Source: Lentisphaeria bacterium (lineage in GTDB: Bacteria > Verrucomicrobiota > Lentisphaeria > Victivallales > UBA1829). Taken from it: a stretch of DNA of 5,578 nucleotides. The position numbers were made by a program, and so were the translations under genes. Numbering within the stretch: position 1 is the first letter of the stretch; each line of letters starts with the position of its first letter. The stretch is from assembly GCA_017456805.1 (NCBI GenBank), contig JAFTIQ010000100.1, positions 1 through 5,578 on the forward strand, given 5' to 3'. The notes under the pieces were generated by a model. It had not been told where the DNA came from. It saw only the letters and a list, made by a program, of their open reading frames with translations, and ran no database searches. Shown here piece after piece: positions 1 through 5,578 of this stretch.

Positions 1-2
1 GC

Positions 3-2942
3 GAATACTCCGGAGATACCTGGCATCTTCAGCTGGATCTTCCTCTGGAACAGTTCGGGATCAAGGAGTTGAAACCCGGACAGGCAATAGGTTTGCGGAT
101 CTGCCGCAACTGGCGGAACTTGAATCTGAAATACTACGAAGGCTGCATACAGTCTACCTGGAATCAGCTCCGCGCCGCCTTTATCGATGTGGAAAAACTT
201 CCGCTTGTCTATTACAGACCGGATGCTCCGGCGGTGGACTTCTTCCGCGTTGTCACCCGGAAGGAACGGAAGCCCGACTGCCAATTCAGAATCACAAATC
301 CCTCATCCAAAAAGCAGACCTTCTATGCGGAATACCGTCACAAGCTGGAACGGTCCCAGCCTTCTGCCGGGAATTGGATGATCGAACTTGCACCGGGCGA
401 ATCCAAAGTCTTTGAAATGCCTATCCCCCAGGTTCTGAACGATGAACAGGTCCTTACCTGTCTGGTTGTGAAATCCGCTGATAAGAAAACCACCTTCTAT
501 TATCGTGCCTGTGCCTGGAAACAGGGCAAGGACAATGAATTTTTTGCTCAGCTCAACGGAGATCTTGTTTACATCACCCCGAGAATGGCATATTATCCCT
601 CCACCAACAAAATCCGGATCCAGCTCAACTGCAAAGCAGAACAGAATCTTGCCAAGCTGAAAAAAATCCGTGCCGTTATCTCCACGGATAAAGATGTCAG
701 AATCGCTGAATTTGAACTTCCCATGCCCGATGCGGAAAAAATGTCCGAAGGTCTCTTCCAGCTCCCTGATCTGAAAGAATATACCCGGACAAAGAATCCC
801 TCCGGAAAGTATAAGCTGAGCCTCATCACCGAAGGTTTGAATTATAAACCGCTTGTCATTCCTTTTGAACGGAAACTCTTTGCCTGGGAAGGCAATAATC
901 TCGGAAAAACATTGCGTCTGATCCCCCCGTTCACCCCGCTGAAAGTCCGGGATAACAAACATGTTGATGCCGTTCTGAAAACCTATACCATGAACGGACT
1001 CGGCCTGCTTGCCGGATTGAAAGCTGATGGACATCAGATTCTTACCAATGACGGTATGGTTATGGAAGCAGTCATCGGCGGAAAAACCTACCGGGCAAAA
1101 TCCACCGGATTCCGGTTCACGAAAAAAACCGATCTTGAAGTGGAACTGGAAGCCTCCTGGGAAGCCGGACCGTTGAAAGCAACTGCAAAAGGAGCCTTCG
1201 GTCAGGACGGTCTGATGTGGTACACCTTCCAGCTTCAGCCCTGCGCTCAGCCGGTGCAGAGTCTGAAACTGAAACTCGCCTTCCCTGAAAATGAAGTTCC
1301 TCTCTACCACGCCTGTACCGATGGACTCCGTTTCAACAACGGCGGAGCCATGCTTCCCGGCAACGGAAGAATCTGGAAATCCGGCGATGCCGCACGCGGA
1401 GAAATTCAGAATGATTTTGTTCCCTATCTCTGGGTCGGAAGCGAAGGCCCCGGTCTGGCAATCTTTGCCGATAACGACCGCGGCTGGGTCCGGGCAAAAG
1501 ATGTTTCTTCTCAGGAACTCTTCCGGAAAAACGGAAAGATCGAACTTGTCTGGAACATAATCACCAATGCTCCGGCAAATTTCAAATTCCTGCCGATCCG
1601 GTTCGGGTTCCAGGCTTCCCCTGTCAAACCCATGCCCGAAAACTGGCGTGCGCAGATGACCTGGAACATCACCTGGAAAAACAAAACCATCCAGAAATAT
1701 ATCAAGAACAGAACTCTCTTTGCCGGCGGCGATATGGGCAGAGGGACAATGACCAATCAGTATGTTCCCAGAAACAACGATTATTCCCTCTGGGAAGTCG
1801 CCCGCGAAATCAAAAAGACAGGTGTCGTTCCCCCGGGATTCCTGGACAAATGGATCGCCGGTTATCCCACGGAAGAGATCCGGAAAAAATACAGAGGCGA
1901 AGTCAGCTACTTCCTTTACATGCTGCGCGGATTCAAGACCTATCCGGATGCACGGATCATGCTTTACACCAACCCCCGCGGATTGAGAATCGACTCCGAT
2001 GAATCCAATACATTCATCAATGACTGGCTCAGGGAAGAGTTCCATGATTTCCGGACTCAGCAGGTTCCTGTCAACACCGGAAATGCATACAGCGCAACCC
2101 CCGTGGAATCCTTCCAGGATTATCTGCTCTGGGGCTACAAAAACTTCTTCGATAATGAGATCGATGATCAGCTTTACTGGGATAACCTCTTCCTTGTAAG
2201 CTGCTATGCCCAGAACGGACTGACAGCAACCTACCGTCTGCCCGATGGAAGAATCCAGCCCTCTATGGAAATGGATAATATCCGTCAGCTGATCCGCCGT
2301 ACAGCAATTTTCATGCTGGATCGCGGCAGAAAACCTGACAACATGGTTCACATGACCAACACCTGCATCCTTCCCGTGCTTTCCTTCGCACAGCAGCAGC
2401 TTGACTGGGAAGATAATGACGGGCTTGCTCCATTCCAGGAACGCTATACAAAAGAGTATATCCGGGCTTTGAGCATCGGCTATCAGGCAGGCTGTCTCCC
2501 CTGTGTGCTTGGTAAAGTCGCAGGAAAGAGCGGTTCAAAGGAAATGAACTGGTGCATCCGGACAGGAACCGGGGTCGTCATGACCCATGAACTCCGCTGG
2601 GCACGTCCTGATGTGGATCCCTACTGGAACATCATGGAAAAGTGGTTTGAATTCGGTTATGGAACCCCGGCAGTCAAAGTCTATAATTACTGGAAGAAAG
2701 ATTATCCTGTCAGCATCACTGGCGGAGATAACACCTCCATCTATCTGGAAAAAGGAAAACAGTCTCAGCTTCTGGTTTGCAGCTATGGACCTGACACGGC
2801 TCTGAACATCTCTGTCAACGGAAAACAGATCACCAAAGCGGTCAATCTGGAAACCGGAAAAGAAATTCCGGTCGTGAACGGAAAACTTCAAATCAAACTT
2901 GCAAAATATGACCTGGTCTATCTTGGTCTTGAAACAAAATAA
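3..2942 (+). CDS. Large multi-domain glycoside-hydrolase-like protein (DUF6067-type), 5' end outside the window
   Basis: The frame is open from base 3 with no stop, so the gene starts upstream; the TTG at 69 is internal, because residues before it (WHLQLDLPLEQFG) continue the same domain. Numbering is of the 979 visible residues. About 1-65 resemble the end of a CBM9/DOMON-like carbohydrate-binding sandwich (GLRICRNW). About 75-290 are beta-rich modules. From W295 the pattern WEGNNLG, then IPPFTPLKV, matches what I recall of DUF6067-type hydrolase-like proteins. About 552-900 looks like an alpha/beta barrel: MLYTNPRG (653-660), YWDN with D727, HMTN with H783, LDWED (801-804) and THELRW with H862 and E863. 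About 911-979 is a small C-terminal beta domain. The likely role is extracytoplasmic glycan cleavage or binding; substrate and catalytic residues are unknown. A signal peptide cannot be seen because the N-terminus is missing. The lamG-like gene follows after 14 bases, suggesting co-transcription. The reading frame is certain; the family call is from memory. Confidence 0.72.
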   Translation, partial: EYSGDTWHLQLDLPLEQFGIKELKPGQAIGLRICRNWRNLNLKYYEGCIQSTWNQLRAAFIDVEKLPLVYYRPDAPAVDFFRVVTRKERKPDCQFRITNPSSKKQTFYAEYRHKLERSQPSAGNWMIELAPGESKVFEMPIPQVLNDEQVLTCLVVKSADKKTTFYYRACAWKQGKDNEFFAQLNGDLVYITPRMAYYPSTNKIRIQLNCKAEQNLAKLKKIRAVISTDKDVRIAEFELPMPDAEKMSEGLFQLPDLKEYTRTKNPSGKYKLSLITEGLNYKPLVIPFERKLFAWEGNNLGKTLRLIPPFTPLKVRDNKHVDAVLKTYTMNGLGLLAGLKADGHQILTNDGMVMEAVIGGKTYRAKSTGFRFTKKTDLEVELEASWEAGPLKATAKGAFGQDGLMWYTFQLQPCAQPVQSLKLKLAFPENEVPLYHACTDGLRFNNGGAMLPGNGRIWKSGDAARGEIQNDFVPYLWVGSEGPGLAIFADNDRGWVRAKDVSSQELFRKNGKIELVWNIITNAPANFKFLPIRFGFQASPVKPMPENWRAQMTWNITWKNKTIQKYIKNRTLFAGGDMGRGTMTNQYVPRNNDYSLWEVAREIKKTGVVPPGFLDKWIAGYPTEEIRKKYRGEVSYFLYMLRGFKTYPDARIMLYTNPRGLRIDSDESNTFINDWLREEFHDFRTQQVPVNTGNAYSATPVESFQDYLLWGYKNFFDNEIDDQLYWDNLFLVSCYAQNGLTATYRLPDGRIQPSMEMDNIRQLIRRTAIFMLDRGRKPDNMVHMTNTCILPVLSFAQQQLDWEDNDGLAPFQERYTKEYIRALSIGYQAGCLPCVLGKVAGKSGSKEMNWCIRTGTGVVMTHELRWARPDVDPYWNIMEKWFEFGYGTPAVKVYNYWKKDYPVSITGGDNTSIYLEKGKQSQLLVCSYGPDTALNISVNGKQITKAVNLETGKEIPVVNGKLQIKLAKYDLVYLGLETK

Positions 2943-2949
2943 TAAGGAG
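2943..2949 (+). promoter_or_regulatory. Ribosome-binding site for the LamG-like gene
   Basis: TAAGGAG begins directly after the TAA stop of the upstream gene and lies 7 bases before the ATG at 2957. It fixes this start and supports translation from a shared transcript, since the whole intergenic gap is 14 bases. Confidence 0.85.
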
Positions 2950-2956
2950 AAAAGAA

Positions 2957-3736
2957 ATGAAACATCTTCTTACAGCCGCCCTGCTTCTTGCAGGAACCGC
3001 CGTCCTGAACGCACAGTTCAACAACCCCGTTCTGGATAAACATTCCGACGACGTCACCTTTTATGTAAATTTTGACGAAGGTCCGAATGCGGCACTTTCC
3101 ACAGGAACGGGTGTCCCCTTCCGTACCTACGGAACCCCTGATTATGCCAACGGTCTTTCCGGAAAAGCACTCCGGTTGGGACAGATCCATTACAGAGGAG
3201 CCCAGAACATTGATCTTGCATCCTCCGGAACCCTGATCTACTGGGTCGCTCCGGAAAAAGAAGTAAAGACACCTCCTCCCAACGGAAAAGAACCCGGCTT
3301 TATCGCAGTCTGCGTCTCCGGCGGAAAATACTCCTATGCACTTTTCTCCGGGAAAATGGGAGGTCAGCCCTGGAAAAAAGCCCCCCTCAACAGCTACGTC
3401 CAGTATGCCCACCGCCTGAAAATCAAACACGTCAACTGTCTTACCAGAACAAACAAATTCTTCTGTATTGCTGACTGGAATCCCGGTGATTGGAAGATGT
3501 TTGCTGTGACCTGGACCCCCGGAAAGATCTCTGCTTCTTTCAACGGCGAAGCCATGACACACTCCACATTGAAAGTTCCCATGACCGGACCAACCGATGA
3601 AATCAGACTTGGTTTCGGCAAAGATGCCATTGTCGGGCAGGTGCTTCTTGACGAAGTCATCATTCTGAAAAAGGCTCTTACTGAACAGGAACTCAAAGAG
3701 ATCTATGATCTCTCCATAAAGCAGATGAAAAAGTAA
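2957..3736 (+). CDS. Secreted LamG-like (concanavalin A-like lectin/glucanase fold) protein
   Basis: The 259-residue protein opens with a classical Sec signal peptide: K2, a hydrophobic core at about 4-17, and a likely cut after LNA at residue 19. The mature part is a single jelly-roll of the LamG/concanavalin A-like type. Visible hallmarks are an opening strand VTFYVNFDEG (33-42), GLSGKALRLG (66-75), a strand GTLIYWV (91-97), a central WKMFAVTWTPGKISASFNGE block (179-198), and the closing LDEVIILKKALTEQELKEIYD pattern in which the DEV strand is followed by a helix (231-251). Such domains bind glycans or mediate protein contacts; no glucanase catalytic motif such as ExDxxE is seen, so binding is likelier than catalysis. 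There is no anchor, lipobox or sorting domain. It lies 14 bases after the hydrolase-like gene and before a terminator, so it is probably the last gene of that operon and acts outside the cytoplasm with that protein. The ligand is unknown. Confidence 0.85.
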   Translation: MKHLLTAALLLAGTAVLNAQFNNPVLDKHSDDVTFYVNFDEGPNAALSTGTGVPFRTYGTPDYANGLSGKALRLGQIHYRGAQNIDLASSGTLIYWVAPEKEVKTPPPNGKEPGFIAVCVSGGKYSYALFSGKMGGQPWKKAPLNSYVQYAHRLKIKHVNCLTRTNKFFCIADWNPGDWKMFAVTWTPGKISASFNGEAMTHSTLKVPMTGPTDEIRLGFGKDAIVGQVLLDEVIILKKALTEQELKEIYDLSIKQMKK

Positions 3737-3759
3737 AATTTCTGCAGAAAGATTCCATG

Positions 3760-3789
3760 GAAGCCGGTTTTCGCCGGCTTCTTTTTTTT
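3760..3789 (+). terminator. Intrinsic (rho-independent) terminator after the LamG-like gene
   Basis: GAAGCCGG (3760-3767) pairs perfectly with CCGGCTTC (3774-3781) around a 6-base TTTTCG loop, and is followed at once by eight T (3782-3789). It begins 23 bases after the LamG stop codon. It separates the carbohydrate unit from the exbB operon downstream. Confidence 0.93.
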
Positions 3790-3794
3790 GCGTG

Positions 3795-3850
3795 AAAAAA
3801 GATCTTTTGAACAGCATTTCTCCGGAGAAAAAATCTCTCAAAAGTTTTTT
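3795..3850. repeat. Nested inverted repeat between the terminator and the exbB promoter
   Basis: CTTTTGA (3804-3810) is inverted as TCAAAAG (3838-3844). Between them, almost centred, lies a perfect 14-base palindrome TTTCTCCGGAGAAA (3817-3830), with spacers of 6 and 7 bases. Outside, six A (3795-3800) match six T (3845-3850), with GAT unpaired on the left side. As RNA this could fold into an A/U-rich stem ending in a U-tract, a weak second terminator usable on either strand. As DNA it could be an operator upstream of the -35 box at 3873. The symmetry is seen directly; the role is inferred. Confidence 0.5.
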
Positions 3851-3872
3851 CAGAAAATCTTTGAAATGACAT

Positions 3873-3900
3873 TTGAAAAACCGGAAAAATACGCTATGTT
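3873..3900 (+). promoter_or_regulatory. Candidate sigma70-type promoter for exbB-exbD-tonB
   Basis: TTGAAA (3873-3878) and TATGTT (3895-3900) are separated by 16 bases, close to the -35/-10 consensus for the vegetative sigma factor. Transcription would begin near 3906-3909, leaving a leader of about 30 bases before the ATG at 3939. The position fits, since an intrinsic terminator ends the previous unit and no other gene lies between. Promoter consensus in this phylum is poorly known, so this is a pattern match only. Confidence 0.55.
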
Positions 3901-3910
3901 GTCCTTGGAT

Positions 3911-3927
3911 AAAAAATATTATTTTTT
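3911..3927. promoter_or_regulatory. Perfect AT-only palindrome in the exbB leader, candidate operator
   Basis: AAAAAATA (3911-3918) and TATTTTTT (3920-3927) are exact inverted copies around a single central T (3919). The element starts just after the predicted transcription start and ends one base before the AGGAGG ribosome-binding site. A repressor bound here would block initiation. It lacks the usual GATAATGATAATCATTATC-like Fur pattern, so the regulator is not identified. Chance symmetry in an AT-rich leader is possible. Confidence 0.4.
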
Positions 3928-3928
3928 C

Positions 3929-3934
3929 AGGAGG
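3929..3934 (+). promoter_or_regulatory. Ribosome-binding site for exbB
   Basis: A full AGGAGG lies 4 bases upstream of the ATG at 3939. It selects this start over the in-frame TTG at 3873, which coincides with the predicted -35 box and has no ribosome-binding site. Confidence 0.85.
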
Positions 3935-3938
3935 ACTC

Positions 3939-4781
3939 ATGAATTTTACAGCCGCACTTTCCCTGGGAGAAGTCTCAGGAGTTTACTATGCATTCGTTCA
4001 TTCAGATAAGGTTGGACAGGGGATCGTTGTGATCCTCAGCATTTTTTCTGTAATCACCTGGTGTTTGATGCTGATCAAAGGGATCGGTTTGGGACAGGCA
4101 TATAAGGACTCCCGCAGATTGCTGGGCGAACTCCGGAAAAAGAGTAATCCTCTTGCCTTGAAAAGCATGATGGATCAGGAAGATACACCTGTTTCCCGAG
4201 TGTTTCATGCCGGATATACCAGATTGGGACAACTCTGCGGCGGAGAAGAAAAAATTCACCGCAGAAAAGCTTTGAGTGAAGGAGAACTCCGGGTTGTCCG
4301 TACCGCAATGGAAGAAGCAGTCTCCGATCAGATCGTGGTTCTGGAAGATAAGGTTATTTTCCTGATGACAGCCGTCAGTATCAGTCCATTCCTCGGACTG
4401 TTCGGAACTGTCTGGGGAATCATGCTTGCCTTTACAGAGATGGCGATTCAGGGGAAACCGGATATCTCCACGCTTGCCCCCGGGATCTCCGGTGCGTTGC
4501 TGACAACCGTCCTCGGTCTGGTCGTGGCAATGCCCTCCCTCGTCGGGTACAACTATATTACCTTCTATATTAAACAAATCACCGTTTTTCTTGATAACTT
4601 TGTGGAAGAATCCCTTTCCAAATTTGAAATGGAACGGGTTATTCAGGAAAAACGGGCGGAAGAAGCAGCCGCAGCAGAGGAACGGGCGCTTCTTACAGAA
4701 GAAGTCCCTCAGAGAGCTCCTCAGGCAGCCCCGTCCCCTGCCCCGCAAAGACAAGATCCCAGAAACAACCGTTTTTTCTGA
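3939..4781 (+). CDS. exbB: ExbB/TolQ/MotA-family proton channel subunit
   Basis: This 280-residue inner-membrane protein should form, with ExbD, the proton-driven motor that energises TonB. Three membrane segments are visible: TM1 about 28-51, TM2 about 139-163 and TM3 about 181-206, with a cytoplasmic domain between TM1 and TM2 as usual. The family signature SPFLGLFGTVWGIM (149-162) carries T157, and TM3 carries T190 and the GLxxAMP end with P199; these threonines correspond to T148 and T181 of E. coli ExbB by motif alignment. The residue at the position of E176 in E. coli ExbB is G184. After TM3 comes a charged, Glu/Ala-rich helix (about 222-255, possibly coiled coil) and a Pro/Ala/Gln tail (257-280), longer than in typical ExbB. 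The ATG at 3939 is chosen because of its AGGAGG. exbD follows after 8 bases. A TolQ role is possible, but the TonB-like third gene favours ExbB. Confidence 0.9.
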   Translation: MNFTAALSLGEVSGVYYAFVHSDKVGQGIVVILSIFSVITWCLMLIKGIGLGQAYKDSRRLLGELRKKSNPLALKSMMDQEDTPVSRVFHAGYTRLGQLCGGEEKIHRRKALSEGELRVVRTAMEEAVSDQIVVLEDKVIFLMTAVSISPFLGLFGTVWGIMLAFTEMAIQGKPDISTLAPGISGALLTTVLGLVVAMPSLVGYNYITFYIKQITVFLDNFVEESLSKFEMERVIQEKRAEEAAAAEERALLTEEVPQRAPQAAPSPAPQRQDPRNNRFF

Positions 4782-4786
4782 GGTGA
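4780..4786 (+). promoter_or_regulatory. Ribosome-binding site for exbD overlapping the exbB stop
   Basis: GAGGTGA overlaps the TGA stop of exbB (4779-4781) and ends 3 bases before the ATG at 4790. The overlap suggests that the two subunits are translationally coupled. Confidence 0.75.
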
Positions 4787-4789
4787 ATC

Positions 4790-5194
4790 ATGGCCCGGCA
4801 CAGATTTCAGAATCAGCCATTTGATCAGATCAACGTGACAAACCTGATTGACACGTTGTTCTTCCTGCTTATTATTTTCATGCTGACAGCTCCGCTGCTG
4901 GAGTACAGCATGGATGTCCGCCCGCCCTCTCATAATGCGGAGGAAATCAAACCGGATGAGTTTTCCAAAACAGTCAATGTCAGAGCAGATGGAAAAATCA
5001 TTTTCGAAAATCGGGAAGTAACAATCGAAGAACTGGCGGAACAGTTGAAAACATTGCGCGCGACGGATAAAAAATATAACTTCTTCCTCCGTGCTGATGC
5101 AGAATTGAAATACGGCACGGTGATCGGAGTTCTCCGGGAATTGAAAAATGCCGGATTTTCAGAAATCTCCCTGATAACTGCAGCTGAGGAGTAA
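4790..5194 (+). CDS. exbD: ExbD/TolR-family biopolymer transport protein
   Basis: This 134-residue protein has the standard family length and layout: a short cytoplasmic N-terminus, one membrane helix (about 17-38) and a periplasmic domain. The helix contains the family motif INVTNLIDTLFFLLIIFM (14-31), with D21 matching the essential proton-carrying aspartate of E. coli ExbD (D25) and TolR (D23). The periplasmic part has the usual VNVRADGKI and ENREVTIEEL strands (63-82) and the closing LRAD, YGTVIGVLRELKNAGFSEISL block (100-128). It should sit within an ExbB pentamer and couple proton flow to TonB movement. The gene starts 8 bases after exbB, and its own end contains the ribosome-binding site of the next gene, so the three are almost certainly one operon. 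All key residues are intact. Confidence 0.93.
   Translation: MARHRFQNQPFDQINVTNLIDTLFFLLIIFMLTAPLLEYSMDVRPPSHNAEEIKPDEFSKTVNVRADGKIIFENREVTIEELAEQLKTLRATDKKYNFFLRADAELKYGTVIGVLRELKNAGFSEISLITAAEE
5186..5191 (+). promoter_or_regulatory. Ribosome-binding site for the tonB-like gene, within a small hairpin
   Basis: GAGGAG overlaps the last codons of exbD and lies 10 bases before the ATG at 5202. CTGAG (5184-5188) can pair with CTCAG (5196-5200) around a 7-base loop, which would hide part of this site. The stem is only 5 bp and its effect is uncertain. Confidence 0.6.
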
Positions 5195-5201
5195 TCTCAG
5201 A

Positions 5202-5578
5202 ATGTTGCTTACCCGGACACATTATGCAGCTCCCGATGAGCCTTACCATTACGTTGGATCTAAATTAAAACGGTTCATCGTCTGGCTGGTGATCGGTGTC
5301 CATGTGGCTGTTATCATCATTCCGGGACTCGTTATGGCGCTGATCGCGTGGCTCAAACCCCAGGATGTCCTGGTCAGCAAAGTTGTGCTGGTGGACAGTA
5401 TGCCCAATGAGCATACCACCCCCTCTTTGAACCCGGGAGCGGCACCGACTCCAAGCAATGATCCCCCGGTTCCGCCGGATCTGCCAGATATCCCTGAAAT
5501 GCAGGAAGTCCCTGCCCCGCAGCCGCCTCAGCCGAAACCGGTTCCGCCGACTCCGAAGCCCACGCCCAAGCCGACGCC
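5202..5578 (+). CDS. tonB: TonB-like energy transducer, N-terminal part (3' end outside the window)
   Basis: The frame is open from the ATG at 5202 to the right edge, giving 125 complete residues. A 24-residue cytoplasmic N-terminus with K21, K23 and R24 leads into one membrane helix (about 25-50) that contains H34, at the place of the functional TonB histidine H20 in E. coli. A periplasmic linker follows and becomes strongly proline-rich from about residue 79, ending in Pro-Lys and Pro-Thr repeats (PKPVPPTPKPTPKPT, 111-125), the typical rigid TonB spacer. The C-terminal domain that would contact TonB boxes of outer-membrane receptors is not in the window. Its place directly after exbD (7 bases after the stop) supports the call. 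A TolA-like protein is less likely, since TolA linkers are Ala/Lys-rich helices. The start could also be TTG at 5205, but the ATG fits better. Confidence 0.85.
   Translation, partial: MLLTRTHYAAPDEPYHYVGSKLKRFIVWLVIGVHVAVIIIPGLVMALIAWLKPQDVLVSKVVLVDSMPNEHTTPSLNPGAAPTPSNDPPVPPDLPDIPEMQEVPAPQPPQPKPVPPTPKPTPKPT

Noticed and set aside
69..71. TTG as the start codon of the hydrolase-like gene
   Set aside because: The frame is open to base 3 and the upstream residues belong to the same domain. The AGGAG at 63-67 is only one base from the TTG, too close to work as its ribosome-binding site.
303..2351. A 682-codon open frame on the minus strand, antisense to the hydrolase-like gene
   Set aside because: It is codon-aligned with the real gene, whose avoidance of TTA, CTA and TCA codons keeps the opposite strand free of stops. 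The translation shows no recognisable domain, and the sense frame has clear domain patterns.
3797..3808. AAAAGATCTTTT as a separate operator palindrome
   Set aside because: It is a perfect 12-base palindrome, but it overlaps the left arm of the larger nested dyad and is AT-rich, so there is no independent support for it.
3873..3875. In-frame TTG as an earlier exbB start adding 22 residues
   Set aside because: It has no ribosome-binding site, coincides with the predicted -35 box, and the added residues would include the ribosome-binding site region of the better ATG at 3939.
2918..3940. A 340-codon minus-strand open frame over the LamG-like gene and the intergenic region
   Set aside because: It is codon-aligned with the sense gene and runs through the terminator and promoter. 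Its product is low-complexity, rich in Phe and Lys, and has no family resemblance.
3788..4009. A 73-codon plus-strand open frame across the intergenic region
   Set aside because: It has no ribosome-binding site, crosses the promoter and dyads, overlaps exbB in another frame and has no recognisable domain.
4002..4754. A 250-codon minus-strand open frame over exbB
   Set aside because: It is a shadow of exbB in the aligned antisense frame; the sense product has three membrane helices and a family signature.
5551..5578. Pro/Lys/Thr codon repeats as a tandem DNA repeat or phase-variable tract
   Set aside because: Codons vary between units, so the repetition is at protein level and fits the TonB proline-rich spacer rather than a slippage tract.

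Overview
The window looks like a chromosomal fragment from a Gram-negative, diderm bacterium that degrades polysaccharides. The moderate GC content (judged by eye), a very large hydrolase-like protein that begins with a carbohydrate-binding-type sandwich, and a small secreted LamG-like partner together recall Lentisphaerota/Victivallales, or more broadly the Planctomycetota-Verrucomicrobiota-Chlamydiota group. That placement rests on recalled family distribution, not on a search. An ExbB-ExbD-TonB set implies an outer membrane. All genes lie on the + strand.

Region 1 (1-3789) is the end of a carbohydrate-related transcription unit. A gene cut by the left edge (open from base 3 to 2942, 979 visible residues) encodes a multi-domain protein: the tail of a CBM9/DOMON-like domain, beta-rich modules, a region resembling DUF6067-type glycoside-hydrolase-like proteins, and a C-terminal beta domain. 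Fourteen bases later a 259-residue protein with a signal peptide and a LamG/concanavalin-A-like fold follows (2957-3736). A strong intrinsic terminator (3760-3789) closes the unit.

Region 2 (3790-3938) is a short intergenic stretch with unusually dense symmetry: a nested inverted repeat (3795-3850), a sigma70-like promoter (3873-3900) and a perfect AT-only palindrome (3911-3927) just before the ribosome-binding site of the next gene.

Region 3 (3939-5578) is an energy-transduction operon: an ExbB/TolQ-family proton-channel subunit (3939-4781), an ExbD/TolR-family subunit (4790-5194) and the N-terminal part of a TonB-like protein (5202 to the right edge). ExbB and ExbD would harvest the proton gradient in the inner membrane, and TonB would carry that energy to outer-membrane transporters. 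The upstream genes would bind and cleave glycans outside the cytoplasm, so TonB-dependent import of the products is a plausible link, but no transporter gene is visible here.

No RNA genes, insertion sequences, CRISPR arrays or integration sites were seen. I see no clearly new biological system. The points most worth a second look are the ExbB subunit lacking the usual TM3 glutamate and carrying a Pro/Ala/Gln tail, the dense dyads controlling the ExbB operon, and the poorly characterised hydrolase-LamG pair.
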